From contig NZ_JACGXN010000003.1 of NCBI RefSeq assembly GCF_014138285.1, forward strand, positions 124,001-188,000: a DNA stretch of 64,000 nt, read 5' to 3'. Positions 44,393-53,500 of the stretch are shown one piece after another. Positions within the stretch are counted from its first letter, which is position 1. Every line of letters begins with the position of its first letter. This DNA comes from Phyllobacterium myrsinacearum (GTDB taxonomy: Bacteria; Pseudomonadota; Alphaproteobacteria; Rhizobiales; Rhizobiaceae). The position numbers were made by a program, and so were the translations under genes. Below the pieces are notes generated by a model. It worked only from the letters and a program-made list of their open reading frames with translations. It was not told the DNA's origin and searched no databases.

Positions 44393-45010
44393 ATGTTGCC
44401 ACTGGATCAATTGATGCCGTTTGCCTTTGCAACACTGCTTTTTGCCTGTATGCCGGGCCCTGCCATTCTTTACATGACCGCACAGACACTCTCGTATGGA
44501 CGGCGGGCCGGATTAATGGCGGCATTTGGCGTCCACCTGGGCTGCTATGTGCATATCCTGGCGACAGCACTGGGTTTGGCTGCAATCCTCGAGCATGCTC
44601 CCCTCATATACAGCGGCATTAAGTTTGCCGGCGCCGCCTATCTCGTCTGGTTGGGTATCACCATGTTCTTTGGTCGTGGCAATAAATCCCGGAATTCAGT
44701 TGATACCGAACCAGGCGTTTTACGAGACAGCATCATCGTTGAAGTACTCAACCCGAAGACCGCGCTCTTCTTCCTGACATTCTTGCCGCAATTTATCGAT
44801 CCGAGCCTCGGAACACCTGTCTGGCTGCAGTTTGTCCTCCTCGGTATGATCGTCAATCTCGCTTTATCTGCTGCCGACTTGACTGCCGTCGGTATCGCTT
44901 CCTTTGCCCTTGGGCGGGTTACAAAGGTCGGATCAGGATGGCTTGTTCCAAAAGCATGCGGGTCGATTTTGATCGGTCTGGGTATCGCGCTTGCACATAA
45001 AAGCGCCTGA
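44393..45010 (+). CDS. LysE/RhtB family amino-acid exporter
   Basis: 205 residues, the family's usual size, with about six membrane segments. The N-terminal signature MPFAFATLLFACMPGPAILY and the central EVLNPKTALFFLTFLPQFID are typical of LysE/RhtB carriers, which export amino acids or related metabolites. ATG at 44393 follows GGAGGAGCTG. It is divergent from the autotransporter protease, sharing the region with paired palindromes. Confidence 0.9.
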   Translation: MLPLDQLMPFAFATLLFACMPGPAILYMTAQTLSYGRRAGLMAAFGVHLGCYVHILATALGLAAILEHAPLIYSGIKFAGAAYLVWLGITMFFGRGNKSRNSVDTEPGVLRDSIIVEVLNPKTALFFLTFLPQFIDPSLGTPVWLQFVLLGMIVNLALSAADLTAVGIASFALGRVTKVGSGWLVPKACGSILIGLGIALAHKSA

Positions 45011-45067
45011 TGACATCGGCCGTTGATGACAATCAAAAACGGGAATAGCCAGTATCTCCCGGTGTTT

Positions 45068-45730
45068 CTAGCCTGCCGGGAGGCCGAGACGAATAGCATA
45101 CGCCGTCAGTTCAGCGCCGCTGTGCAGATCAAGTTTCCGCATAAGATTCTCGCGATGCTTCCGCGCCGTCAGTGGACTGATCCCGAGCCGCTCGGCGATA
45201 TCGCGTGTTGTCACGCCGTGCGGGATAAGCGCCAGCATCTGTCGTTCCCGCCGCGTAAGGTCAACAGGAGAGGCTATAGTCGGCTTCGGTTCAGGAAATC
45301 CGTCCGGCTTTCGTTGCTGGCCAACCGCGAAACGCACATCCTCGGCGACATAGACCTCACCACGCTGCAAGGCAGTGATGGCAGCCATAAACTCTGTCGC
45401 ATCTCCGCTCTTGGTCAGATATCCATCAGCGCCAGCATCAATTGCAGCACGGACCGAGCGCGGCTCGAGATTCGCTGTAACGACCAAAATCTTCACATTG
45501 GGCCAAGCGGTCCTGATGTTCTTGATAAACTGGAACCCATTCACGCCAGGCATACCAAGGTCGAGAACAAGAAGTTCAACCGCAACTTCCTTGAGCAGAC
45601 GTTCAACCGCGTCACCATCCGCCGCCTCACCGACAACTGTAAATCCTTCGACTACCGACAGAAGCAGTTTCAGCCCCTCTCTGACAAGAGCATGATCGTC
45701 AGCAAGGATAACCTTCGAAAGTCCAAGCAT
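45068..45730 (-). CDS. NarL/LuxR-type response regulator
   Basis: 220 residues. Receiver domain with acidic pair DDHALVREG near residue 10, phospho-acceptor Asp in LLVLDLGMPG, and Lys in YLTKSGD; C-terminal LuxR helix-turn-helix (LTRRERQMLALIPHGVTTRD, IAERLGISPLTARKHR). The start at 45730 has GTGGAAG upstream; a longer frame to 45784 overlaps the promoter of the kinase. It is divergent from the hybrid kinase gene by 73 bases, so it is probably its partner. Confidence 0.92.
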   Translation of the reverse strand: MLGLSKVILADDHALVREGLKLLLSVVEGFTVVGEAADGDAVERLLKEVAVELLVLDLGMPGVNGFQFIKNIRTAWPNVKILVVTANLEPRSVRAAIDAGADGYLTKSGDATEFMAAITALQRGEVYVAEDVRFAVGQQRKPDGFPEPKPTIASPVDLTRRERQMLALIPHGVTTRDIAERLGISPLTARKHRENLMRKLDLHSGAELTAYAIRLGLPAG

Positions 45731-45803
45731 ATCTTCCACCCATTTGATATTGAATTTCGAAGCGGCGTCATTTGACGTGGTCAAGAATCAGAATAGGACA
45801 ACG

Positions 45804-47603
45804 ATGATCTCCGAGCAACGATTGCAACCTCATCTTGTTGATCTTTTGTACCGTCAATCCTATGCGGTATTATTTGCCAATTTCGTCATTCCTCTTCCGG
45901 TTGTGTATGTCCTGTGGAACTCCGTGCAAAGCGGTTTCCTGCTGTCCTGGATGGGAATGATTTATTGCCTGACTGTCGCGCGCGTCCTGGTCTCGCATCG
46001 ATATTTCAAACGCTATCGCGGCGAACCCGCTCGAACCACGGAAGACACCACGTCATGGGCGTGGCTTTTCACCATCCTTTCGTGGGCTTCGAGTTTGTTG
46101 TGGGGGATGTTCGGATGGTTCGGATTTCTGGCCGCTGAACCGCAACTGCAAGCCTTCACCACTATCGTACTGACGGGCCTTGTTTGTGGCGCCATTCCAT
46201 CACTATCGGCCTTTCCCATCGCCTACACAGGATCACTTGTTGCCATGCTGCTGCCTTTGGCGGCCCGTTCCGTTGTTGGTGAAGATACGATCAACAATGT
46301 CTACTTCTTATTCGTCGTCTGTCTTGCAGGCGTTAATCTCTATTACAGCCGCATATCATACCGATCGATGGTTGAGACGGTTCAGCTGCGTTTCGAAAAT
46401 CTGTCGCTTATCACACAGCTGCAAACAGAAAGAGACAAGGCACGAGCCGCCGACCGCGCAAAATCCCGTTTTCTGGCTGCAGCAAGTCATGATCTGCGGC
46501 AACCTATCCATGCACTCAGCCTTTTCAACTCCACACTGGCTGCCTTGGGCATGCGAGGCGATGTACGCGGCGAAGACGCCCGCAATCTGGCGCGCCGAGT
46601 AAAATCAGTTACGACCAACCTCAGCGGATTGTTGAATGCGCTCCTCGACGTATCGCGGCTCGATGCAGGTATTGTAACCGCTGCAAAAGAGCCCGTATCT
46701 CTGTCACGCCTTTTTGACGACCTGCATGATGAATTCTCAGGAAAGGCGCGGGAGTATCGACTCGAGTGGCGGCTCATCGATACCCAATATTGGGTGAATA
46801 CGGACCCCATGATGCTGAAACGCATTCTTGGAAACCTGCTCTCCAATGCATTTCATTATACAGATCAGGGCCGGGTCTTGCTCGGTTGCCGCAGACGGGG
46901 TTCATCCATCGAAATACAAGTGTTTGATACCGGCATCGGAATATCGGCAGATCAGCAGGACACGATTTTCGATGAATTTCACCAATTGAGCAATCCTTCA
47001 AGAGATCGCGAAAAGGGGTTGGGACTTGGACTTGCAATCGTTCGCCGGACATCGGGATTGCTCGGCCACCCGCTAAAGCTTGTTTCATCTCAGGGACGCG
47101 GTTCGATGTTCTCGATTACGGTTCCTTTGATTGCCACTCCGCCATCCGCGCCAACCGTTCACTCCGCTTTGTCAACGACAGGCTCCCCAAGCATTATGAT
47201 TATCGAAGACGAGCGGGATGTACTTGATGCAATATGCCAATTGCTGACGGTTTTAGGCTATCAGATTCACGCTGGAAGATCGGCCAGTGAAGTGATTCAG
47301 GCTCATGCTACCGCAACAAATGGGAACAAGCGACCCGTTGATCTGATCATCGCTGACTACAGACTGGAAAGCGGTACGAACGGTTTACAGGCTATAGAAG
47401 AAATACACGGATATCTGAACCAGCGAGTGCCTTCCATCATATTGACAGGTGATACCTCTCCTCTGGTTCTGAAGCAGATTTCAGACAGTGGTTATCAACT
47501 TCTGAGCAAGCCGATTGATGGGGATGTGTTACAGGAAGCCATTCACAAGGCATTGCAGTCAACGCGTCTACATGCCGATAATTTGCACTACGTTCCTGAT
47601 TGA
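45804..47603 (+). CDS. Hybrid sensor histidine kinase with N-terminal membrane domain
   Basis: 599 residues. About six or seven membrane segments (1-~200), a DHp domain with the phospho-His in AAASHDLRQPIHAL, an HATPase domain (LLSNAFHYTDQG, GLGLGLAIVRR) and a C-terminal receiver (IMIIEDERDVLDAICQLL; phospho-Asp in LIIADYRLESG). ATG at 45804 is chosen; 45744 is an alternative in frame but lies in the divergent promoter. It likely feeds the LuxR-type regulator at 45730. The signal sensed is unknown; there is no clear periplasmic sensor domain. Confidence 0.92.
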   Translation: MISEQRLQPHLVDLLYRQSYAVLFANFVIPLPVVYVLWNSVQSGFLLSWMGMIYCLTVARVLVSHRYFKRYRGEPARTTEDTTSWAWLFTILSWASSLLWGMFGWFGFLAAEPQLQAFTTIVLTGLVCGAIPSLSAFPIAYTGSLVAMLLPLAARSVVGEDTINNVYFLFVVCLAGVNLYYSRISYRSMVETVQLRFENLSLITQLQTERDKARAADRAKSRFLAAASHDLRQPIHALSLFNSTLAALGMRGDVRGEDARNLARRVKSVTTNLSGLLNALLDVSRLDAGIVTAAKEPVSLSRLFDDLHDEFSGKAREYRLEWRLIDTQYWVNTDPMMLKRILGNLLSNAFHYTDQGRVLLGCRRRGSSIEIQVFDTGIGISADQQDTIFDEFHQLSNPSRDREKGLGLGLAIVRRTSGLLGHPLKLVSSQGRGSMFSITVPLIATPPSAPTVHSALSTTGSPSIMIIEDERDVLDAICQLLTVLGYQIHAGRSASEVIQAHATATNGNKRPVDLIIADYRLESGTNGLQAIEEIHGYLNQRVPSIILTGDTSPLVLKQISDSGYQLLSKPIDGDVLQEAIHKALQSTRLHADNLHYVPD

Positions 47604-47679
47604 CATCCGCCTGTCTGACACCATAGCCTTACGATATCGAAAACCGATAGCGTGATCCGCAGAAATATGTTTGGATGCC

Positions 47680-47979
47680 ATGGAACATCAGGATCTACTG
47701 AATGGTCTCATTCGGCTGCACGTCCTGCATCATGCAGCCAAGGGCGAATTTTACGGCCAATGGATGATCGAAGAGCTTGCGCATCATGGATACAAACTGA
47801 GTGCCGGAACCCTTTATCCGATGTTGAAGGCAATGGAAAAGAAGGGTTATCTTGTTTCCGAAAATCGCCGCGACGGTCGCACGGTACGCAAATTCTACCG
47901 GGCAACTCTCTTGGGACGCGAAGCATTGGAGATTTCCCGCCTCAAGGTAAAGGAACTCATCGGGGAAATGATGGTCTAG
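47680..47979 (+). CDS. PadR-family transcriptional regulator
   Basis: 99 residues, a short PadR winged helix: HVLHHAAKGEFYGQWMIEEL, the recognition segment LSAGTLYPMLKAMEKKGYLV and ENRRDGRTVRKFYRAT. An upstream in-frame TTG at 47671 exists; ATG at 47680 is preferred. The gene ends 44 bases before chrA and is probably co-transcribed with it, so it is a likely regulator of the transporter; the ligand is unknown. Confidence 0.85.
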   Translation: MEHQDLLNGLIRLHVLHHAAKGEFYGQWMIEELAHHGYKLSAGTLYPMLKAMEKKGYLVSENRRDGRTVRKFYRATLLGREALEISRLKVKELIGEMMV

Positions 47980-48023
47980 TCAAAAGGACCGACATTCCCT
48001 GCCTTACCAAGGCAGGTTACTGA

Positions 48024-49229
48024 ATGGAAGCGGTCAAGACAGCACCCGGTCGCATTGCCGAGGTTTTCATCGTATTCCTGAAACTCGGCCTTACGTCGTT
48101 CGGCGGACCGATTGCCCATCTCGGATACTTTCGCGAAGAATTTGTTAACCGTCGGAAGTGGCTGTCCGATGAAGCATATGCCGACATCGTGGCTCTATGC
48201 CAGTTTCTGCCCGGTCCCGCTTCCAGCCAGGTGGGATTCACGATCGGCATTTTCAGAGGCGGCGGTTTGCTTGGAGGCATTGCAGCATGGGCAGCTTTTA
48301 CCTTCCCCTCAGCGCTTTTGTTGTTTGCATTCGCCTATGGCTCAGCAAGTTTTGCAGGACCAACCGGCCAAGGTATCATCCATGGATTGAAACTTGTCGC
48401 AGTTGCAGTCGTCGCACAAGCAATATGGGGAATGGCCCACACGCTTACTCCAGACAAGACCCGTATTGCCATTGCCCTGTCAGCCATTGCTGCAGCCGTA
48501 TTCCTCAATAATGCTATCGGGCAGATCGGCGCGATTGCGGGCGGTGCGCTTCTGGGTCTTGCTCTTTGCAGAACGGCAAATGTCCCGAACACACATCATC
48601 TTAATTTCCCGGTATCTCGGCGGACTGCGGTGCCGGCCCTCGTTCTTTTTGCTGCACTGTTTGTCATACCCTCACTTGTTTATGGATATTTCCACTGTCA
48701 GACCCTCTTGCAGTTTGATGCATTTTATCGATCCGGCGCATTGGTGTTCGGTGGAGGACACGTTGTGTTGCCCCTCCTTGAAACGGCAGTCGTAGGCGCG
48801 GGCTGGGTAAGCCATGAAGCGTTTCTCGCGGGGTACGGCGCAGCACAGGCCGTACCCGGCCCACTCTTTACATTTGCGGTATATCTCGGAGCAATCGCCA
48901 GTCCGCCACCCAATGGACTGGCTGGAGCGATTATTGCGGTAATCGCGTTATTCCTGCCCGGATTGCTTCTGGTGTATGGAACATTGCCGTTCTGGGAAGG
49001 TCTGAGGCGTCGCCCTCAGGCACAAGCTGCAATGAGAGGGGCCAACGCCGCCGTGGTCGGAATCCTTGCAACAGCATTTTACAGCCCGGTCTGGACAAGT
49101 GCTGTTTTGACTCCGTTGGATTTCTTGCTGGCGGCGGCAGGGTTCCTGTTCCTGACAGTTTGGAAAACTCCACCTTGGATCGTCGTTATCACTCTGGCTA
49201 CGGTCGGAGCGATTGCCAGTATGTTTTGA
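48024..49229 (+). CDS. chrA: Chromate-type ion transporter ChrA
   Basis: 401 residues, the size of the long two-domain CHR family. First half: FLKLGLTSFGGPIAHLGYF and LCQFLPGPASSQVGFTIG; second half: FYRSGALVFGGGHVVLPLL and GYGAAQAVPGPLFTFAVYLG. Both copies carry the SFGGP/FGGGH and PGP motifs of the duplicated CHR fold. The family exports chromate in some bacteria; others may handle different anions. Follows a PadR regulator gene. Substrate is inferred from family only. Confidence 0.88.
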   Translation: MEAVKTAPGRIAEVFIVFLKLGLTSFGGPIAHLGYFREEFVNRRKWLSDEAYADIVALCQFLPGPASSQVGFTIGIFRGGGLLGGIAAWAAFTFPSALLLFAFAYGSASFAGPTGQGIIHGLKLVAVAVVAQAIWGMAHTLTPDKTRIAIALSAIAAAVFLNNAIGQIGAIAGGALLGLALCRTANVPNTHHLNFPVSRRTAVPALVLFAALFVIPSLVYGYFHCQTLLQFDAFYRSGALVFGGGHVVLPLLETAVVGAGWVSHEAFLAGYGAAQAVPGPLFTFAVYLGAIASPPPNGLAGAIIAVIALFLPGLLLVYGTLPFWEGLRRRPQAQAAMRGANAAVVGILATAFYSPVWTSAVLTPLDFLLAAAGFLFLTVWKTPPWIVVITLATVGAIASMF

Positions 49230-49238
49230 ATTTACCTC

Positions 49239-49281
49239 CGCGCCTTAATCGGCACATCAAGCGCCGATAAATTCAGGCGCG
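49239..49281 (+). terminator. Nested hairpin after chrA
   Basis: CGCGCCT (49239-49245) pairs with AGGCGCG (49275-49281), and inside it ATCGGC (49248-49253) pairs with GCCGAT (49263-49268). It begins 10 bases after the stop codon. No U-tract, so it may be a structured 3' end. Confidence 0.5.
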
Positions 49282-49537
49282 AGTATCAGAGTACGGGCGC
49301 TGCTGATACGTTTGAGAATGTACCGTCTTTCCCTTCAAATCCTCTAGTGCCGTGGGGTTAGCACGCCCATCGCATTTCTTGGCCTAGTTCTAAATCAAAT
49401 TCATTATAATTTTATCTAATTGGAGCTATAGAGAACTAGTACAACTTATAGTAGATTAGAATATTGGTGCAAAATTAAAAAAATATCATGCATTTCTAAA
49501 CCTATATAAAGACGACGGACCGGGGGCTTCTGTCATC
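49282..49537 (+). other. AT-rich promoter region of the peptide locus
   Basis: From about 49380 to 49510 the sequence is distinctly AT-rich (for example TTCATTATAATTTTATC and AAATTAAAAAAATATC) compared with the genes around it. No gene is seen. It presumably holds the promoter of the SARP-type regulator at 49538. The composition shift, with that in 51590-52240, suggests acquired DNA. Confidence 0.55.
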
Positions 49538-51559
49538 ATGAGATTAACGGTTTTTGGAGAAGCTACGGTCATTTTTGGCGGGGTGCGTGTTTCGCGTATA
49601 CCCAGTAATTTCTTTCGGATTGTTGTATATCTTCTTCTGGAAAGCAGGGACGCTTCTGTGTCTCGTAACAAATTGGCGCAAATGCTCTGGTCGGAAACTG
49701 ATCAGGCACATGCTTCCATGAACTTGCGCCAAAGCCTTGTTCGGATACGCAAATTTCAGGAGCAGTATAATATCTCGCTCATTGAGAGCGATGCGAACTA
49801 TGTCGGCCTCAATCTTGCCTCCGTCGATACCGGTTCTACAGAAATTGATCTCATCGAATTCATGATTTCCTGTGCCCAGGAAAGTGTCGACTCCATCCTG
49901 AAGATTTCCGATCTTTATCGCGGGGACTTGCTGGCTCAGAATGAGCCAAACAATTCCGATTTCGATGAATGGCTGGATAACAAGCGCGTCAAACTTCGTG
50001 ACGACTTCATCGCGGCACTGGCGACGAGCCTGGAACGACCGGATTTCAGCATTGACAACAAGCGGCTGATCGCCCGCCGGCTGATTGAGGTCGATCCATA
50101 TCAGGAGATCGGCTATCGCAAGCTTATGCAGACGGCTTCCGAGCTTGGAATGATCACAAAAGTCGAGCAGGCGTTCAGGGAGTGCAGCAAGAAACTGCAT
50201 GATGATCTCGGTGTCGCCCCTGAGGCCGAAACCGTTGAGCTATATCAGCGGCTGATGGCCAAACGATTGTTTCGCGCGCCCTATCCACTGCTCAATTCAC
50301 CCTCAGATCTTTCGTTCAATAACATCAGCGCTGACGTGCAACCTCCTCACCTTATTCAATCGCCGGGTGAATTGGAATTGTCGAAGCAGTTTACGCTGCC
50401 AAAGGTTATCGTCCTGTTCGTGCCACATAATCCTGCTGATCCTATGGAGCAACTGGCAGGCTCGCTGGTTGACGACATTACCATTGGTCTGTGCCGCTTG
50501 CGTACTTTGTCTGTCATTGCACCATATACGTCGTGCAGGGTCGTAACGGAGGCGAACATCAACACCTTCACCGATCTCCATGATCATCTGGGTGTCGATT
50601 TTGTCTTCGACAGCAAGGTGGTACGACGCGACGGCTCCTGCTTCCTGTCTGTCAGACTCATCAATACGCGCTCCCGACACATCGTATGGGCTGAAAAACA
50701 AACGTTCGACTACGTTTTATCCGAGCAACAATATCGCCAACTGTCGATCCGCATCGTTCTCTCCGTTGTTTCAACGATCGAGAGGGTAGAGTTGGACCGC
50801 TACCATCAGCAGCTCCAAGATCCCAATGCCTATTACTGGTATCTTATGGGCAAAAGGGAAATTGACAGTTTGGACCTTTCAAAGGTGCGCATGGCACGTG
50901 AGGCTTTCAAAAGCGCATTGATAGCAGCGCCGGATTTTGTCCCGGCCCTGAGCGGGATCGCAAGAACGATGCAGCGGGAATGGCTGGTGTTGGCCCGCAA
51001 TGAGAAAGACATACTGATCGAGGGGGAGAAAATCGCAAAGAAAGCAGCGCCAAATGATCCAGAAGACGAGCGGCCTTTGCGGGAACTTGGTACCATCAAC
51101 ATGTATCTTGGCAAGTATGACGAAAGTTTGGGCTATTTTGATCGGAGCGAGGCTCTCAGCCCCCAACACGCTGATCTCCTGGCAGATTATGCAGATGCCT
51201 TGACGCATTCCGGTGATCTCGATCTGGCTCTTGGAAAAATACAGCGTGCAATAATGTTAAATCCCCTGGCGCCGGACTATTACTATTGGGTGGGCGCCGG
51301 AACGTTTCACTATCTCAATCGCTTTTCCGAGGCCATTGGATATCTGGAGAAAATGACAAACCCGCGGTCAGCAGCCCGTTTGATGGCAGCGTGCTGGGCG
51401 CGATTGGGCGAACATGAACGTGCTGCTGAATACCGGACCTATGCGCTGGAAGATAATCCATCATTTCGGATTGATGAATGGGTAGAGTCAATGAGTCTTA
51501 GAATGCCGGAACACCGCCGTATGTATGAGGCATCTTTGCGAGAAGCAGGATTTCAGTAA
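49538..51559 (+). CDS. SARP/BTAD-type transcriptional regulator with TPR region
   Basis: 673 residues. The N-terminal winged helix (about 1-95: MRLTVFGEATVIFGG, VSRNKLAQMLWSETDQAHAS, NLRQSLVRIR) and the following bacterial transcriptional activation domain (about 100-250: LYRGDLLAQ, ARRLIEVDPYQEIGYRKLMQ, ELYQRLMAKRL) form a SARP-like activator. Residues about 285-430 form an alpha/beta module (VIVLFVPHNPADPMEQLAG), and the C-terminal ~220 residues contain TPR-like helices (AREAFKSALIAAPDFVPAL, GYFDRSEALSPQHADLLADY). SARPs are best known as pathway activators of actinobacterial metabolites. It sits directly before two small peptide genes and YcaO-TfuA, so it is the likely pathway activator. 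Confidence 0.85.
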   Translation: MRLTVFGEATVIFGGVRVSRIPSNFFRIVVYLLLESRDASVSRNKLAQMLWSETDQAHASMNLRQSLVRIRKFQEQYNISLIESDANYVGLNLASVDTGSTEIDLIEFMISCAQESVDSILKISDLYRGDLLAQNEPNNSDFDEWLDNKRVKLRDDFIAALATSLERPDFSIDNKRLIARRLIEVDPYQEIGYRKLMQTASELGMITKVEQAFRECSKKLHDDLGVAPEAETVELYQRLMAKRLFRAPYPLLNSPSDLSFNNISADVQPPHLIQSPGELELSKQFTLPKVIVLFVPHNPADPMEQLAGSLVDDITIGLCRLRTLSVIAPYTSCRVVTEANINTFTDLHDHLGVDFVFDSKVVRRDGSCFLSVRLINTRSRHIVWAEKQTFDYVLSEQQYRQLSIRIVLSVVSTIERVELDRYHQQLQDPNAYYWYLMGKREIDSLDLSKVRMAREAFKSALIAAPDFVPALSGIARTMQREWLVLARNEKDILIEGEKIAKKAAPNDPEDERPLRELGTINMYLGKYDESLGYFDRSEALSPQHADLLADYADALTHSGDLDLALGKIQRAIMLNPLAPDYYYWVGAGTFHYLNRFSEAIGYLEKMTNPRSAARLMAACWARLGEHERAAEYRTYALEDNPSFRIDEWVESMSLRMPEHRRMYEASLREAGFQ

Positions 51560-51592
51560 CGCAAATACAAACGCAAAAGGGGAATAATGCGA

Positions 51593-51835
51593 ATGACAAA
51601 ATACTATATCATTGGAGAAGCCGGCACTGATGATCTTTGGCTTATTAATATTGAGAAGAATATCATCGAAAAAATTGATAATACTTTCGAAGGCCCCGTT
51701 ATCGAAACAATCAAAAAGGCACGGAAAAGCGGTGTCACGATAACCAAGGGAATAAATGTCGCCATCGTTACGAACAGCAGAGATGGGGCGGACGTAAAAA
51801 TGTCTGTAAATGATCCCGGCACGGAAAAGTTATAA
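51593..51835 (+). CDS. Small peptide 1, candidate RiPP precursor
   Basis: 80 residues (MTKYYIIGEAGTDDLWLI at the N-terminus), no recognised family. It shares a pattern with the next peptide: M-x-K-[YF]-Y-I-I-x-E-x-x-T-D-x-[IL]-W-L, then an Ile/Glu/Asp segment; the C-terminal halves differ. That is what a common leader with a variable core looks like. It has no Cys; the tail is NDPGTEKL. An ATG at 51587 is possible, but 51593 aligns with the second peptide and has AGGGG 10 bases upstream. It lies 33 bases after the SARP-type gene and upstream of YcaO-TfuA. A precursor role is inferred, not proved. Confidence 0.6.
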   Translation: MTKYYIIGEAGTDDLWLINIEKNIIEKIDNTFEGPVIETIKKARKSGVTITKGINVAIVTNSRDGADVKMSVNDPGTEKL

Positions 51836-51936
51836 ATGTCGTTGGATAACAGTATTTATCAGGAATAGTTTCTTGATATAGAAAAGAATCAAATTAATTT
51901 TGCGATGCGACTGTCCTTCATAGAAAGGTTAATCTC

Positions 51937-52164
51937 ATGGCAAAGTTTTACATCATTGATGAGCCGAATACTGACAATATTTGGCTTGTAGATTTACAGA
52001 ATAAAACTGTTGAAAGTCTTGATCGAGATTTGATTGAGTGCTCCGGAATCGCCGGAAATGACTTTATCCAGTCGATCAACGCGCGATCAGGAAATATCAT
52101 AATCACCGAGGCTTATCGAAATGGACCGTCCGAACGGTTGTCATCGGCCAGCCCCGGTCAGTAA
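51937..52164 (+). CDS. Small peptide 2, paralogue and candidate RiPP precursor
   Basis: 75 residues (MAKFYIIDEPNTDNIWLV at the N-terminus), paralogous to peptide 1 over the first ~30 residues, then divergent. One Cys near residue 36 (ECSG) and a Ser/Gly-rich end (SERLSSASPGQ). ATG at 51937 is preceded by GAAAGG. It lies 101 bases after peptide 1 and 79 bases before the YcaO gene. Two similar leaders with different tails beside a modification pair are typical of RiPP loci, but a different role, such as a small regulator or chaperone, cannot be excluded. Confidence 0.6.
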   Translation: MAKFYIIDEPNTDNIWLVDLQNKTVESLDRDLIECSGIAGNDFIQSINARSGNIIITEAYRNGPSERLSSASPGQ

Positions 52165-52243
52165 TGCAAGCAATTCCAATGAGTATTGTCTATTTCAGAG
52201 CGACAGATTGAGTTTACTCTGAACGAAGTTCATTGGGGCGACA

Positions 52244-53500
52244 ATGATAACACTGGACAGCACCTCTATTGAGGACCGGCTGGCGGCGGATGAAGAGAGC
52301 CTTCACTCTGCCGCTTGCCGGGGTCAACTATCGTCAGCACGGCTGATCGATGCGGATCAGACTGTAGAGCGGTTGCGTCCGTATTTTTCTCAACTTGGTA
52401 TAGTCCGTTTAGCCGACACAACAGGGCTTGACCGGATTGGAATTCCTGTATGGATGGCAATCCGGCCCAACAGTAGAACGCTTGCCGTAAGCCAGGGCAA
52501 AGGGATAAGTGCAGCACATGCCCGTGCGTCTGCCGCTATGGAAGCGGCCGAAATCGCAATCGCGGAAAACATACCTCTCACGCCCATTTCCGCAAGCCGG
52601 CAACAGTTGCTTAAAACCGACAGGACGGTATTTGACGGCCGGATGTTTGTAATGCGCGGTGCAGACGAACCGGTGGACGACCTAACTATCGATTGGCTGG
52701 AAGGTTTTGATCTTCTCAAGAAAAGAACAGTTCTTGTGCCAAAGGAACTTGTGTCGATGGATTTTACCTCCGCACGCAAATTCCACCATTACTGCCAGTC
52801 GACCGATGGCCTTGCCTCAGGGAATTGTCTTCTGGAAGCTGTCATTCATGGCCTGTGCGAGCGCGTAGAGCGCGACGCGATCGAGCTATGGCGGTTCAAG
52901 CGTGACACCACCGTGCATGAGAGATGTGTCGATCCTGCGGTATTTTTCGACACACGTATCGACTGCCTGTCCTCGCAGATTGTTCAAGCTGGTTTTGAAC
53001 TGCGCCTTTTCAACATTAGTTCTGATATTGCGCTTCCTGTATTCATGGCAACAATCAGCCCTTTGATTAGGCGAAGCGTTTATCTGCACTTTGATTTGGC
53101 TGCGGGTTACGGTTGCCATCTTTCACCCCGGGTAGCGGCCATGCGGGCAATAACGGAAGCCGCACAGACGCGTCTCACCAATATTTCGGGAGCGCGGGAT
53201 GATTTCGATCCGTCGGAATATGCACTGCGGATCGCTCCAGATCTCGCCGTCTATCCAAGCGCAAAGCCGACCGATCATTGGCGGTTCGATGAACCTGAAC
53301 CCTTTGAGTGCGCAATTCTTGACAATTATCTCGAACCGCTGCGCAAACGAGGCATCACCAGCGTGGTCGTTGTTCCACTGGGTGGCGAGGATTGCGGCAT
53401 AGCCGTCTGCCGTGTGCTGGTCAATGAGCTTGAAAGTCCGTCCGGTGTCCGCAAACATCGCTTTGGCGGGCGGGCGTTAAATGCCATGTTATTGCAATGA
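52244..53500 (+). CDS. YcaO-domain protein (ATP-dependent backbone-amide modification)
   Basis: 418 residues. YcaO motifs are visible: SQGKGISAAHARASAAMEAAE across residues 84-104 (GKG, then the Glu pair), LLEAVIHGLCERVERDA near residue 197-212 with the ATP-site Glu residues, and GGEDCGIAVCRV near the end. These enzymes use ATP to phosphorylate a peptide backbone amide, yielding azolines or, with TfuA, thioamides. The C-terminus (HRFGGRALNAMLLQ) lacks the Pro-rich PxPxP tail of azoline-forming YcaOs, consistent with the TfuA-partnered type. Its stop overlaps the tfuA start (ATGA), so the two are coupled. Confidence 0.88.
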   Translation: MITLDSTSIEDRLAADEESLHSAACRGQLSSARLIDADQTVERLRPYFSQLGIVRLADTTGLDRIGIPVWMAIRPNSRTLAVSQGKGISAAHARASAAMEAAEIAIAENIPLTPISASRQQLLKTDRTVFDGRMFVMRGADEPVDDLTIDWLEGFDLLKKRTVLVPKELVSMDFTSARKFHHYCQSTDGLASGNCLLEAVIHGLCERVERDAIELWRFKRDTTVHERCVDPAVFFDTRIDCLSSQIVQAGFELRLFNISSDIALPVFMATISPLIRRSVYLHFDLAAGYGCHLSPRVAAMRAITEAAQTRLTNISGARDDFDPSEYALRIAPDLAVYPSAKPTDHWRFDEPEPFECAILDNYLEPLRKRGITSVVVVPLGGEDCGIAVCRVLVNELESPSGVRKHRFGGRALNAMLLQ

